From: Coxiella-like endosymbiont
GTDB lineage: Bacteria > Pseudomonadota > Gammaproteobacteria > Coxiellales > Coxiellaceae
DNA: 64,000 nt
Reading direction: 5' to 3'
Assembly: GCF_030643785.1 (NCBI RefSeq)
Contig: NZ_CP094378.1
Coordinates: forward strand, 62,001-126,000
Position 1 is the stretch's first letter. The number at the start of each line of letters is the position of its first letter. Shown one piece after another: positions 18,477-30,130 of this stretch. Below the pieces are notes generated by a model that was not told the DNA's origin, made no database searches, and saw only the letters and a list, made by a program, of their open reading frames with translations. A program made the position numbers and the translations under genes.

Positions 18477-19599
18477 TGGATTGTCAACTCTGCAATTATC
18501 TTTTTAATCTGATTATGCGTTTGCCGTTTCACATGTAATTTAGCTTGGTTAAGCGCGTAGACTAAATCTCCTACAGTGGATAGTTGATCAGTGGTAACTT
18601 GTAAAACCAATTGGCTGTTTTGATAGCTTAGCAATTTTAGGTGTATTTTGGGAATATTGGTGGAGAATCTCTCCCACTCGGTTTAATAAATGAATATAGT
18701 TAATCCTCCCTCTGATTCGACTTTGTTAATAAATGTAATTCTCGAGAAATTTGTTCTCAAAAATAGGTAATACTTTTTAAGTAAGGAAATAGTTTCTAGA
18801 GCGTATTCATAGTCTCTTTTTATAAATGATCCGAATGCATTTTTAAAATTGTCCATTCATCAGATTCCGTACCTAATAATAAAAAACAAAACTACAAAAG
18901 CAATGCTGTCGATTCTCCAATATTTTTGTTGATAGGGAGATTTTTGTTTTGATCGATATTTTCCTATCAAAAAAATTGAAAAGAGTCTCTTTAATTAATT
19001 TCGTATAATTACTAGTTCGAGGCATAACAGAATATTGTAAAGAAATTTTGTAGCCTAAATCTGAAAATCGTTGGTAGAAATTTTTTTACGTTGGTAAACA
19101 GTGATCTGAGTAGATTTATCTCCTCCTATTTCTCGAGCGTAAGTTGTAAGAATAAAGAGAGGTATTTAGAAGTTTCAAAAATCCTCTTTAATGACTCATC
19201 CGCACTAAAGCTCTTCTCTTCTCAATCAATACGGACCATTGTCCTTCCAAAAGAGGGGTAGTAAAAAAATCAGAAATAAGCGTAAAAAGGAAAGAGATTA
19301 TATTGCTTTAATTGCTTTAGGTAATTTTCTAAAATAATATCTTATCAATGACCTCTACAATGATAATTATTAATATCATTAGTAAGCTACTCTTCGAAAG
19401 CAAAAGAAATTGCTTTATCCAATTCGTGCCGATTTAGTTTTGGCATAATAACCGTGTGGACATTAGCACATATTAACTAGGAATCACGACAAATAAACAC
19501 TCTTTAAGTATAGCCAAGATGCCTCTGCTAAATGGTCTAATATTTTTTGTGAGAAGACCGTGCCTGAATCGTCACACTCCAACTAGGTAAAGGTCTCAT
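18473..19599 (-). pseudogene. gspL: Type II secretion protein GspL, decayed
   Basis: Begins near 19599 (MRPLPSW). Recognisable pieces are PKLNRHELDKAISFAFEE near 19390-19440, typical of the GspL actin-like domain, and VTTDQLSTVGDLVYALNQAK at the end near 18540-18600. Stops and frameshifts throughout. GspL is the inner-membrane platform protein that recruits the GspE ATPase. Confidence 0.55.
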
Positions 19600-19623
19600 C
19601 GTTATTAAGTCTGAGTATCGGAG

Positions 19624-20548
19624 TTATTCTATGTTTGACTGTTGCCATACAATTTTAACTTTATCTTGCTTATCTTTATCTTTATATCGCATTAACAAAC
19701 TGGTCAATCTCAATTACTGCTAATCGCACATTGCTACTGCTCGTAATAAGTAGAAGTTATCTGTTACAGAAATTGCATTAATTTCAACTAATCCATCCGC
19801 TCGACATAATTTAATAAAATCATTCACGCTCGAAAAAAGTCTATGTTCTTGCGGGCAGGTATAGAGCTCTTTTGCACGTTCCGGTGTTATTTTACACTAT
19901 TAAGTGTTAAAAAAACTCTGTAGGGAAGCATAATTAATATCGATTTGACATTTTTGACATTGATCTTCTGGTAAAGCAGTTAGTTAAATAGGAAACTAAT
20001 TTTTCATAAAATATGGGGTTAACTCCCGATACCGCACGCAAATTCACTCAGAGAAACCATGCCCCTATGAGCTGCGCGATAAGGAGGTTTTGCTTGCAAG
20101 TAAATGTCACCACCCATACCTTCTGGCAATAACTAATCACTCACAACTTGATCTAAATCAAAAGCTTTTTTGATGTCATCTCCGGAATGAGATATGGTAT
20201 TAAAAGAATAAAAGAGGATTAATTTTTCGTTTGCGCTAGACAGTTGGTATTAAACAATCCTTTCTGGGTAAAAAGCGTTCTAATCACTTCTACTCCATAA
20301 AACGACTGCTTAAAATCTGAATTTTTTTAAGTCGGAATTTTAAAAAGGATTATTTCTGCCCAATCTTGAAGACACTGGAGATTAAGATACAATTGGTTCC
20401 TATTTGTAATAAGATTTGATTGATAGAAAAGCCAACGCTGTGAAACAATAAGCGTGGTAGCAATTGTTGCTCCAATAGCCATAATTATAGCCATAATTAA
20501 TAAAGCACTCAAAAGTGCACTGTCATTTTGATTTTTACTGTTCCACAT
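19624..20548 (-). pseudogene. gspK: Type II secretion minor pseudopilin GspK, decayed
   Basis: The N-terminal pseudopilin segment is clear (DSALLSALLIMAIIMAIGAT, with a 12-bp in-frame duplication at 20475-20498). Then come QLYLNLQCLQDWAEI, PPYRAAHRGMVSLSEF near 20050-20095, and a terminal part ending MRYKDKDKQDKVKIVWQQ in other frames. GspK caps the pseudopilus with GspI and GspJ. Start overlaps the gspJ stop. Confidence 0.6.
20475..20498 (+). repeat. 12-bp tandem duplication inside gspK
   Basis: Two exact copies of ATAGCCATAATT; adds four residues in frame within the pilin-like helix. Confidence 0.95.
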
Positions 20549-21171
20549 AAACTCGTCCAACTAGAGGAAAAATTCGTTTAACAGAACCGATTCCTTTCAG
20601 AGTCAAAGTTACAATTGATGGCTCTAAGTAAACGAGTTGTTTTAACTGAATTATTTTTATTCACGTTAGGAACCGAAGTATTTTCAATTTGACCTTCATT
20701 ATTAACATAATGAATACTCATTTCAGTCACTTAATGCAATAGGACACGTTTCTCTGGGATAATATGCGGAGGACGATCCAGCACGGCCCATGACAAACGA
20801 ATTTAAATCAGTCTCTACTTTTTCATAAGCTACGCGTTGCAACGTGCTTCGTTTAAATTCACTTGCTGGATTAGTGTTATCCTCCACGTATAAATTCCAA
20901 GCTGTCTGTTTTATTTATGAAAAGGAGTGGTAACTTCTCTCCACTTTCTCTAGTAATGGGGCGTGGAATAATTTGGTTAAAATCATATTGAATTAAAGTT
21001 AAAACTGTTTGAATTTCTTATATTCGAGCATCAGTTGCTCATAAATGTTTCTAAGTACGTAAAATAAATTACAAACCCAATGTAGCCATTGTAGCAACAA
21101 TGGCAAATAAATAAAGCAATTATAACTTCAATAAGCGTAATTCGCTTTGAAATACTTTTTTAGTAGTTCAT
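20535..21171 (-). pseudogene. gspJ: Type II secretion minor pseudopilin GspJ, decayed
   Basis: Starts at 21171, overlapping the gspI stop. An N-terminal methylation-type segment ITLIEVIIALFI is followed by pieces LIRLSWAVLDRPPHIIPEKR and EMSIHYVNNEGQIENTSVPN in other frames, all GspJ-like. Several stops. Confidence 0.6.
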
Positions 21172-21545
21172 TTCACGAATCTGATTAAATATTTGATCTT
21201 AATCCTGGACCCCTCCTGCCATACATCAATATAAATACGTCGATAATAGTTTTCCCCTATTTGATCAGAGCTAGCTTCCCATTTAAATTGCTCATAAAGT
21301 ACGGTGCTTTTACTTTTTTGCGCTGATTCATTAGTAGGCAGTGATAATAAACCAACTTGCATACTCGCAATTAGATTGATGGGAATCTAATAAACTGCTA
21401 TTTTATTTTTTACATGCGCAGTGCTGTGAAACACTATTAAGTATGATTAAAATAACAACTGTTAGTACCATCGCGAGAATAATTAAAGCCACAAGAACTT
21501 CAATTAAAGTAAATCCTTGTTGGCTATTTAATTTCTTGTAATTGA
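21168..21545 (-). pseudogene. gspI: Type II secretion minor pseudopilin GspI, decayed
   Basis: The N-terminal motif QQGFTLIEVLVALIILAMVL is near 21500, and a C-terminal piece FKWEASSDQIGENYYRRIYI at 21168-21362. A frame break and stop lie between. Neighbouring genes have the standard H-I-J-K order. Confidence 0.6.
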
Positions 21546-21559
21546 ATATTCCCACTAGA

Positions 21560-22035
21560 ATCACGTTAAAAACGATAAACGCGATTGCCCCTCTGATTAG
21601 AAATCAATAGATTAAAAAGAGACAAATCTCCATTAAGTAAAAAAACAATATCGCAAAATATATTCTTCCTTCGTTTTAATATTTTGATTTGAATATCTTA
21701 AAATTGAGGTGAGCTTAAGAATGGACGACTCTTAAATAATTGCCATTTCTGTTTCAGTGAATGAAAATCTTTTTGAAATTAATCAAAATGACAATCGTTT
21801 TGTGAAAATTTTACCTCTAAAATAATAGGTTTTAATAAAGCTTCTTTTTGTACTAATTTCATGAATTCAGTTAATTGATTGGCAAAAGCATAACTTGTCG
21901 ACCACGATCAAAACGATGAAGCGATAAGAAGGCAATGGTCGTTATAATGGCGATAATAGTCATTACGACGACGACCTCAAACAGGGTAAATCCTTCTTGG
22001 TTTTTATTATTTTTGGTTATAATATTCCAATTTCT
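21560..22035 (-). pseudogene. gspH: Type II secretion minor pseudopilin GspH, decayed
   Basis: NQEGFTLFEVVVVMTIIAII near 22000 is a classical type IV pilin-like N-terminus, followed by SLHRFDRGRQ. The rest down to about 21560 is broken. In the present sequence its start reads through from the end of gspG. Confidence 0.55.
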
Positions 22036-22486
22036 CATCGTCACATTAATGCCCTCACCATCGGGTTCGTTATTGGAAGCATAAGTGAAAATATGAATAT
22101 CACCATGTTTACCTGGATTTAAGTAATGATAAGGATGTCCCTCTTCGATCAACAGGAAACCGTTTTCAATAGCGGCCGATTCCCCAATCTTGTAGCACGG
22201 GGTCAGTTTTAGGTTTTTTAACAAGTGCTTCAATTCTTTGTTCAGTCTCGGGATAAAAACCGTTATCTAATTTATAGATAGAAAGATCTATTGTATTTTC
22301 AATAGATAATACATCTTGTCTTGCTTTAACAATCTTAGCTTCATCAGACGATACATTATTCGGGGATAACAATTGCTACCAAAATTGCTAAGATAACAAC
22401 CACGACCATTACTTCAGTCAACGACCATTCCTTCAATCAATGTGAAGCCACCCGTTTATTGATAGTTTAATTTTAATTTTTTTCAT
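22020..22486 (-). pseudogene. gspG: Type II secretion major pseudopilin GspG, decayed
   Basis: Starts at 22486 after a strong ribosome-binding site (GGAGGATAAA). A broken N-terminal pilin segment is followed by KLDNGFYPETEQRIEALVKK and then, in another frame, HPYHYLNPGKHGDIHIFTY. These are hallmark GspG regions, including the calcium-site loop. GspG is the main subunit of the T2SS pseudopilus. Confidence 0.7.
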
Positions 22487-22487
22487 T

Positions 22488-23731
22488 TTATCCTCCACTC
22501 ATCTGATCCAAATCAAAAATAGGCAACATAATCGCTAGCACGATAAAGAGCACGACACTGCCCATTAATAAAATCATTACGGATTCAAAAAGTTTTAATG
22601 ACCCGTCAATTAACACGGCGATATCTGCTTGAATAGTTACCGCTTTTTGTAACATTACTTCCAATTATCTACTAGATTCGCCACTTGCCACTAAATGAAT
22701 AAAATGGTTAAAAAATAAACAGTTTCTTGCAAGATACGATAGATATTAATGCCTTCTTGGACTTTTTCGATAGCAAATTTTACAGTATAGCACATCGGAA
22801 GCACGGTAATTAATTGGGATTCCGCCTGCATAACTTCTAACATAGAAACTGTAGCTGCATTTCCAAACGTTCTTCCAAAAGGGGCACTATTGGTAGTACG
22901 AATACATTTTCCCGGTAGAGGTAATTTTAATAAAAACAATCGCACTAAATTCTGAATCGTTCTTTTTTTAACAACCGTTGAAAAAAGTATAGCCCCCTAA
23001 AATAAATAGAGCTAAAAAATACAATCCATAAAGTTTTATAAATTACCTAATAGCAATCAAAACAAGTAGCAATCAAAACAAGAGTTGCCACAGGCAAAGA
23101 TTGTTGCGTTTGATTAAAAACAGAAACGATTTTAGGAACTAGTAAATTAATAAAAATATTACAATTCCAATTGAAACCAGTGTCATTAAACTCGGATGAA
23201 GTAATGCTTGTTGAATTTTTCGTCGAATAGCCTGTTGCTTTTCGGTATATTCTGCTAATTTTATTAATACTTGATCGAGTTTACCTGACTTTTTCTCGGA
23301 AGCAACGTCGTGCGATACAATTTTGGAAAAGCCGAAGAAAAATCATCCATCCCAGCTTCTAAGTGAGTACCCTTCTAAAACTTTACTTCGTACGCCTAGT
23401 AATAAGCTTTTGACCTGCGATTTTTCTGATTAGTTGGCTACGGAGGTTAACACTTCGTTCAAGGGAATACCAGCTCCCCAGTAAGGTGGGCCATTTGCCA
23501 TATGGCTAATGCCAAATCTGCCGCGCTCATTCGTTTCGTTAAGAAACGCTTCCAGAAAAATTTTTCTCTATTTGATGAGGAGCACGACGCTGTGATATTT
23601 CATTAACTTCAAGCACCAAATCCATGATCACGCAATCGTTGGCGGACTTGGCAGGCGCCGTATTGGCTTTAAGTATGCCTTTTTTAACGTTTTCCTTTAG
23701 AGTCTAGCGCTGAATAACTATAAGCTTCCAT
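22488..23731 (-). pseudogene. gspF: Type II secretion platform protein GspF, decayed
   Basis: Starts at ATG 23731 (MEAYSYSALDSKGK), overlapping the gspE stop as TAATG. Pieces include ASGESS near 22670, then LEVMLQKAVTIQAD and ESVMILLMGSVVLFIVLAIM up to the stop at 22488-22490, typical of the GspF/PilC membrane family. Many stops and a 16-bp tandem duplication at 23051-23082. Confidence 0.7.
23051..23082 (+). repeat. 16-bp tandem duplication inside gspF
   Basis: TAGCAATCAAAACAAG occurs twice in a row. Confidence 0.95.
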
Positions 23732-25305
23732 TAAAATTCACCTGACACACACAACACTTCCTCCAATGTGTTCTCCCCGTTCAAAACGGATCGAAAACCA
23801 TCTTTCTGCATACTAGGGTGATTTTTACGAATATTAATTTCGATGAGTATCTCACTGGCATTCTCATGAATCTCATCTCGCATTTGACAGATAACCGCTA
23901 CTAATTCATAAATAGCCGTTCGTTCCCGATAACCCGTGCAGTTATAATGATGACAACCTACGAGTTCATAGAGAAAGCGACTAATTCGCTTTCTCTAAGA
24001 ACTAAGAGCCGGAGTTCACTGGAGGTCGTTAATTTCGATTGTTTGCATTGTGCGCACAATACCGGGACTAACCCGTTGAGCTACCACACCAATCAAAGTA
24101 GAAGATAATAAAAAACGTTCAATTCCCATATTTCACAAATGGGCGTATTTCACAAATGGGCGATCGGCCTCTCCCCGCAGCACTGTTGGTATGTAAGGTA
24201 GATTAACACAAATGACCCGTCAAACTTGTGCTTGTACCGCCATTTCGGCAGTCTCTAGATCACGGATTTCCTTTACCCTGACAATATGGGTCAGGATCTT
24301 GTCGAAAAATGGCTCTCAATCCGCGAGCAAACGTCATGCCGATTTTATTATTTACTTGAATCTGTCCTTACCTCAGGTAAATAATATTCAATGGGATCTT
24401 TAAGCCTTAAAATATTTCGCATTGCGCTGTTCAATTTTGTTAATGCTGCATATAAAGTGGTTGTTTTTTCAGAATCTGTAGCGTAGGTAGGGCTTGTGTC
24501 ACTAAAATAATACTATGGGGTTTTAAAATTAATTGCTTCATTAAACTCAAGGTATCGGTGTCCCCATAATACCCAGTTTTGCAAATCCAATGGGGCACGG
24601 CTCTGTTTTTATCTAACAAACGCAGAACGACACGCTCACCAACAGTGTGTAGAGATTTGTAGATACTCGAACATCAACGGGGCTCCCGGCCAGCAATTCG
24701 CAGAGAAATATGTCCATCTTGAGGAAAGCGTTTTGCAGCGATATCCAATTTACCATTACTTTAATTCGTGAAACAATGAGTAGCGATACACCCGAGGAAT
24801 CTGTAAAATTTCGCGAAAAACGTCTTCACAGCGAAAACGAACGACTAATTTGTCTTCAAAAGTTTCAAAATGAATATCCGATGCCATTTGTTTAATGGCT
24901 TGAGTCAGAATGGCATTCAAAAGACGAATAATTGAAGCATCGTTTTACTTTCCAATAAATCTTCGTGTGCTGGAGAAGTTCCGTGATCAATTGGCTTAAA
25001 TCAACGTCCATTCGATGAAACGCCGCCATGGCCGTTTCTGTTCCGATTTCGTAAGCACGTGCTAATAAAGTTTCAAATTTCTGTTGAGATACTTGCCTGA
25101 AATTCAATAGGCGATTACAATAGCGCAGCGCTGTAATTCGAGGACGATTTCTGGAGTAAATAGCGGCAGAGCCACAATCATCTGCTCTTCCGTAAAAAAT
25201 TGAACGAATACCCCGGGCCTTTGTCGTCGTAGTTAAAAGGCAAGCGTTTTTTCACCAATTTTTCATTGGCTGTGGTAGATCTATTTTTAACAAGCGTCAT
25301 CGTCA
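23731..25305 (-). pseudogene. gspE: Type II secretion ATPase GspE, decayed
   Basis: Starts near 25305 (MTMTLVKN). Pieces in order: KTTTLYAALTKLNSAMRNIL (end of Walker A) near 24430-24480, [19 protein letters not shown] near 24290-24340, HTNSAAGRGRSP near 24170, TGYRERTAIYELVAVI near 23900, and a C-terminal DGFRSVLNGENTLEEVL. This is the order of the GspE secretion ATPase. Many stops; the Asp and Walker B boxes are damaged. Includes a 17-bp tandem duplication at 24129-24162. Confidence 0.7.
24129..24162 (+). repeat. 17-bp tandem duplication inside gspE
   Basis: TATTTCACAAATGGGCG occurs twice in a row. Confidence 0.95.
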
Positions 25306-25911
25306 TTTTTAAAATGGAGATGGATCAGCTACCCAATCCTTATTGATTGGTAGTAATATCAGTTTATCTATCTGGAGGCAATCCTGCCTTTTTTGCGAAA
25401 CTCCTGATATCGGATATAATGATATCGTTTTAAAGTCTCCTTACGCCCATCCAATCGATTATGCAAAATAACGGGACGAATAAAAACCATTAGATTTTTT
25501 TTCAATGGTGTGATTTTTATAGCGGAATAAATTTCCTAAAATAAAATAGGAATATCTCCCAGAATAAGAATCTTGTTTTCACTTTGTTTATTTTTATTTC
25601 CCATTAATCTACCGAGCACGAGGATGTCACTGCTGCTTATGCTTAACAATACACTAGTTTTAATTTTTCTAGTATCGATAGTGGGATTATCAGGACTGGA
25701 ATCAGCATTGGGTTTCAAAGAATTGTCTTGCTGCTCAATTTCTAAATTTACCGTATTATCAGGGGTAATTTGCAGAGTTATTTTTAATTGTAAGGTAACA
25801 TCTTTACGTTCAAAAGTATTAAAAGGCAACGTAGAATTATCAGAAACTGGTGCGCCAATTCCTTCATATTGACGATTAATAATCGCCATATTTTTACCAT
25901 CGCTAATGATA

Positions 25912-25933
25912 GCAGATTTATTGCAGATTTATT
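25912..25933 (+). repeat. 11-bp tandem duplication inside gspD
   Basis: GCAGATTTATT occurs twice in a row. Confidence 0.95.
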
Positions 25934-26771
25934 ATTTAATACTCCAATTGATGGAGTGGCTAAAATATCAGTGTAGGTTGTTATGTTTCCAATGCCTGAA
26001 TCAGCACTCGCAGATCCCCTTTTGGAATAAAACCAATGCCCGCAGGATTGGCTACACTAATGGAATCACTTCCCGGTAGGGTAGTCTCTCCCCCATTGAA
26101 TACCTAACCGTCTTAATAAACTTTCATCAACGCGAACAATAATAATTGCTTGCACTAATACTTGATCGGGACGAATATCCAACTGATGAATTATTTTTTC
26201 AACATTTGGATGATTGTCCATTGGCTAATTAATAATAATAATCGCATTATTGTTTTGTTCTGGTTGAATGGAAATGCCATTGTTGTGACCGTTCTCATCA
26301 TTGCCAATCCCAAATTGATTAGTAGTCTCTCCTTTATGTAATTTTTATTCCTCTAATTTACCATGCACAATTTTAGTAAGAATGGACGCTAACTTTTTTG
26401 CATTTAAATAATTTAAATGAATAACAACTCTGTTCGTGCTGCCATTTATCTGAGAAGTATCCAAGGATAATATTAATTTACGTACTTTAGAGCGGTTCTT
26501 CTTCATTGCCGCTAATTAAAATAGCGTTATTTTTTCATCTGCCACAAGCGATATCGTATTAATCTTTCCTTAGACGCGATCCGCTAATCTATTTGTAGAG
26601 CCTGTAAAACTTCCACTAATTTTCTCGCACTCAAATATTTCAAACGTACAGCTTGAATAGCTGTATCATTTTTTCATCCATTTCTCGGATAATGTTCACT
26701 AAACGATTGATATTGGCTGCTGAGCCCGCCAGGATTAAAATATTCGTGGGATTGTAATACGTTAATATACT

Positions 26772-26811
26772 TCCCCACTCCTGCATTAAGGTCCCCACTC
26801 CTGAATTAAGG
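26772..26811 (+). repeat. 20-bp tandem duplication with one mismatch inside gspD
   Basis: Copies at 26772-26791 and 26792-26811 differ at one base, so this event is probably older than the exact ones. Confidence 0.9.
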
Positions 26812-27376
26812 ATCGAAAGAGAGGTATATTAATTGAGAGGCTGAAATATTAGCGACAGAAACGACTCGAACGACAATTTGATCACCGGATTCAGCATTTG
26901 GCTGGGACTATAACTATAATATTCCACCATATTCTTTGCCTGCATAGCAGGAACAATTTTTATAATACTTCCCATAGGGATAAGCCGTATAATTAAGTAC
27001 TTGTAGCATAGAGAGAAAGACTTGATAAATTTCGTCTACCTACATGGTTTTACTGGAAATAATCGTCACTTTTTCCTGAACTCTAAGATCAACAATAAAA
27101 TTTTTCCCTGTTAATTGGGAAATTATTTGGATAACAGCATGAAGGTCAGCCCCTTGCAAATTCCACATTTGCAAGGATTTTTTATGTTTTTAGACAAGCT
27201 CATCGTGAAGAGCAGGGATGGTTAACAGTAGTTTTTGGGGAATGAATCGATTTTTTAATATGCAATGATACTGAAAAAGTAAACGTTGGTATTAAAAAAA
27301 TCCAATTAAAAATAACTATTTCATTAAAATCATCTCGTCCTCTTCCTCGGAAATTAAAATATATCAACGTATATAA

Positions 27377-27400
27377 TTCTTTAGTAATTTCTTTAGTAAT
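27377..27400 (+). repeat. 12-bp tandem repeat upstream of gspD
   Basis: TTCTTTAGTAAT twice in a row, with a partial third copy. Confidence 0.9.
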
Positions 27401-27563
27401 TCTTTAGAATGGCTTTTTCCTTAATCGAAAATAACGCTGCCACTAAATGAGAAAGACGTTATTCATATCAAAATTTATATAATTAATTGTTATGATTACC
27501 CCCGGTCAAGAGCAATCGACTCTTGAATCAAGAGCTTTTGGAGCAATTAGCGCCAGGAATACA

Positions 27564-28649
27564 CTAGGAAACAGATTGTTTTTCCTGAATTCGCGGCTCC
27601 AACTCTCCATTTTTATAGCGTCCGGCGATATTTTCAAGCGAAATCACTTTGATTTTTTCAGCTTGTCCCACAGCACCAAAGACTTCGTAACGCATTTTGC
27701 ATATGGCTTTCATTGCTTTAAGTGCTTCACCTAAGTATTTTCTTAGATCGAATTCAGAAGGATTTTGAGCAAGATAACGACGAATGGAACCTGTAGAAGC
27801 TAACCTCAAATCGGTATCGATGTTGACTTTTCGAACACCATAGCGAATACCTTCTTGGATTTCTTCGACAGGTACACCATAAGTTTGAGGAATCTTACCA
27901 CCATATTCATTAATTATTTTAAGCCATTCTTGGGGCACCGACGAAGAACCATGCATTACCAAATGCGTATCTGGAAGTCGTTCGTGAATAGCTTTAATTC
28001 TATCAATTACGAGTACTTCTCCCGTCGGAGGTTGTAAAAATTTATAAGCGCCATGACTGGTACCAATAGCAATAGCCAGCGCGTCTACTTTTGTTTTTCT
28101 GACAAAATCAACAGCTTGTTCTGGATCGGTCAACATCTGGTCACGTGATAATTCTCCTTCATCACCTGAGCCGCCATCCTTCTCACCCGCTCTCAAGGTT
28201 TCTAGCGAACCTAAGCAACCAAGCTCACCTTCCACTGAAACGCCACAAGCATGAGCCATCTGCGTGGTTAATTCTGTTACAGAGACATTGTATTCATAGT
28301 CCGCCGGGGTTTTTTGGTCTTCAAGGAGAGAACCATCCATCATCACTGAGGTGAATCCCATTTGAATAGACCGTTGGCACACTGCTGGGGAAGCCCCGTG
28401 ATCTTGATGCATACAAATCGGAATATGGGGCCATTCTTCGGTTGCCGCGAGAATGAGCGCCCGAATAAAGTGGGGGCCAGCATATTGACGCGCCCCTGCT
28501 GAGGCCTGAACGATGACAGGGCTTCGAGTCTCATCAGCTGCTTCCATAATGGCACGTACTTGCTCTAAGTTGTTAACATTAAAAGCAGGAACACCATACC
28601 CATGCTCAGCTGCATGATCTAACAATTGTCGCAACGTAATTAGGGCCAT
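27564..28649 (-). CDS. fba: Class II fructose-1,6-bisphosphate aldolase
   Basis: An intact 361-residue zinc-dependent aldolase of the Calvin-cycle subtype. Zinc-ligand regions are visible: MHQDHG, VEGELG, GTSHG and VMHGSSS; the substrate loop [12 protein letters not shown] follows. It cleaves fructose 1,6-bisphosphate to glyceraldehyde 3-phosphate and dihydroxyacetone phosphate, and in the reverse direction serves gluconeogenesis. Last gene of the tkt-gap-pgk-pyk-fba cluster. Start [19 protein letters not shown] is preceded by AGGAGGTT. Confidence 0.95.
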   Translation of the reverse strand: MALITLRQLLDHAAEHGYGVPAFNVNNLEQVRAIMEAADETRSPVIVQASAGARQYAGPHFIRALILAATEEWPHIPICMHQDHGASPAVCQRSIQMGFTSVMMDGSLLEDQKTPADYEYNVSVTELTTQMAHACGVSVEGELGCLGSLETLRAGEKDGGSGDEGELSRDQMLTDPEQAVDFVRKTKVDALAIAIGTSHGAYKFLQPPTGEVLVIDRIKAIHERLPDTHLVMHGSSSVPQEWLKIINEYGGKIPQTYGVPVEEIQEGIRYGVRKVNIDTDLRLASTGSIRRYLAQNPSEFDLRKYLGEALKAMKAICKMRYEVFGAVGQAEKIKVISLENIAGRYKNGELEPRIQEKQSVS

Positions 28650-28666
28650 AGAACCTCCTTAGTGTA

Positions 28667-30130
28667 TTAAACTATTTTCCCCACGGTTAAAATCTTCATA
28701 GCGTTTGAACCACCTCCAACACCCATATGATCACCTTTAGTCAATATTACCAAATCTCCTTTCTTCAATAAGTCCTGTTTTTCCATAACTTCAATAGCCT
28801 TAATATTGACAATATTGACCTCTTTCTGGCTGTATTGAGTGGGATCGAATTTAATCGGATAAACCCCACGATAGAGAGTCATTCTCCCCAAGGATTTATC
28901 AAAACGACTTAAACCATAAATAGGAATTGCTGTTCGAATTCGTGACATCCACAGAGGAGTCATTCCTGATTCTGTTAAGGCCACAATTGCTTTAATGTCC
29001 AAATGATTGGCTGTATACATTGTTGCCATTGCAATAGCTTCATCAATGCGTTTAAAACAGCACTCTACACGATGACGCGAAGTATGCGAACGGGGTTGCA
29101 ATTCGGAAGCCATACAGGTTCGAACCATGGCTCCAACTGCTAACACCGGATAGTCACCCACTGCCGTTTCGGCCGAAAGCATAACCGCATCGGTATTATC
29201 CAAAACAGCGTTAGCTACATCAGATACTTCTGCTCGAGTAGGCATAAAAGCGTGGATCATCGACTCCATCATTTGAGTGGCAATAATGACGGGCTTATCA
29301 AGAGAACGGACTCGATGGATAATATCTTTTTGAACTAAGGGCACTTGAGCATCGCCAATCTCAACAGCTAAGTCGCCGCGAGCAACCATAACACCGTCGC
29401 TGGCTTCGATAATGGTATCAATATTTTTCACAGCTTCAGCACGTTCAATTTTAGCAATAACGCCCGCTTTCCCTTTATAACCTTGAATCAAACGTTTCGC
29501 CTTAAGAACATCTTCTGCATCCCGGGGAAATGAAATCGCTATATAGTCCACATTGAGATTGACAACAAACTTTAAATCTTCGATATCTTTTTCCGTCATC
29601 GACTCCGCCGAGAGACCATCCCCCAAACGATTAATTCCTTTGTGGTTGGACAATTCGCCACCCACTACTACCCGACAAATAATTTTATTTCCATCAACAC
29701 CTTGAACGATCAATTTGAGACGCCCATCGTCTAGCAATAACACATCGTTAGCTTTTACATCTTGCGGCAAGTTTTTATAATCAATCCCCACTTTTCCTTC
29801 GGTTCCTTCAACAGGAGGTAAATCCGCGTCTAAAATAAACTGGTTTCCTTTCTTTAATTTTATTTTTCCTAGCTTAAAACTCGATATTCGAATTTTGGGT
29901 CCTTGCAAGTCTGCCAAAATCCCAATTACTCGTTCTTGTTTTTTGGCAGCCTCACGCACCATCTCAATTCGTTTTTTATGACGCTCATGGGAGTCGTGAG
30001 AAAAATTCAAGCGAACAACGTCCACGCCTTCGTTAATAATTTCTTCTAAAATTGAGGGGTCATCTGTCGCAGGACCTAAAGTCGCGATAATTTTCGTACG
30101 ACGCAACATGTGTTGATTATTTTTGCTCAT
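28667..30130 (-). CDS. pyk: Pyruvate kinase
   Basis: An intact 487-residue enzyme: RRTKIIATLGPATDD at the N-terminus, VVRLNFSHDSHE, the catalytic KIERAEAVKNIDTIIEASDG signature and MVARGDLAVEIG, then the C-terminal regulatory domain. It makes ATP and pyruvate from phosphoenolpyruvate. It overlaps the end of pgk by 14 bases and is followed by fba 17 bases later. No lesion found although two neighbours in the same cluster are frameshifted. Confidence 0.95.
   Translation of the reverse strand: MSKNNQHMLRRTKIIATLGPATDDPSILEEIINEGVDVVRLNFSHDSHERHKKRIEMVREAAKKQERVIGILADLQGPKIRISSFKLGKIKLKKGNQFILDADLPPVEGTEGKVGIDYKNLPQDVKANDVLLLDDGRLKLIVQGVDGNKIICRVVVGGELSNHKGINRLGDGLSAESMTEKDIEDLKFVVNLNVDYIAISFPRDAEDVLKAKRLIQGYKGKAGVIAKIERAEAVKNIDTIIEASDGVMVARGDLAVEIGDAQVPLVQKDIIHRVRSLDKPVIIATQMMESMIHAFMPTRAEVSDVANAVLDNTDAVMLSAETAVGDYPVLAVGAMVRTCMASELQPRSHTSRHRVECCFKRIDEAIAMATMYTANHLDIKAIVALTESGMTPLWMSRIRTAIPIYGLSRFDKSLGRMTLYRGVYPIKFDPTQYSQKEVNIVNIKAIEVMEKQDLLKKGDLVILTKGDHMGVGGGSNAMKILTVGKIV

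Larger units (their letters stand above)
25368..27328 (-). pseudogene. gspD: Type II secretion secretin GspD, decayed
   Basis: The N0 domain is visible near 27080-27180 (LQGADLHAVIQIISQLTGKN), repeated N-domain pieces at 26600-26750 (AIQAVRLKYLSARKLVEVLQ), and the secretin core at 25536-25889 (VTLQLKITLQITPDNTVNLE, IKTSVLLSISSSDILVLG), ending NLMVFIRPVILHNR near 25440. GspD forms the outer-membrane channel of type II secretion. The longest intact piece is 117 residues; frameshifts and stops interrupt the rest. Confidence 0.75.
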
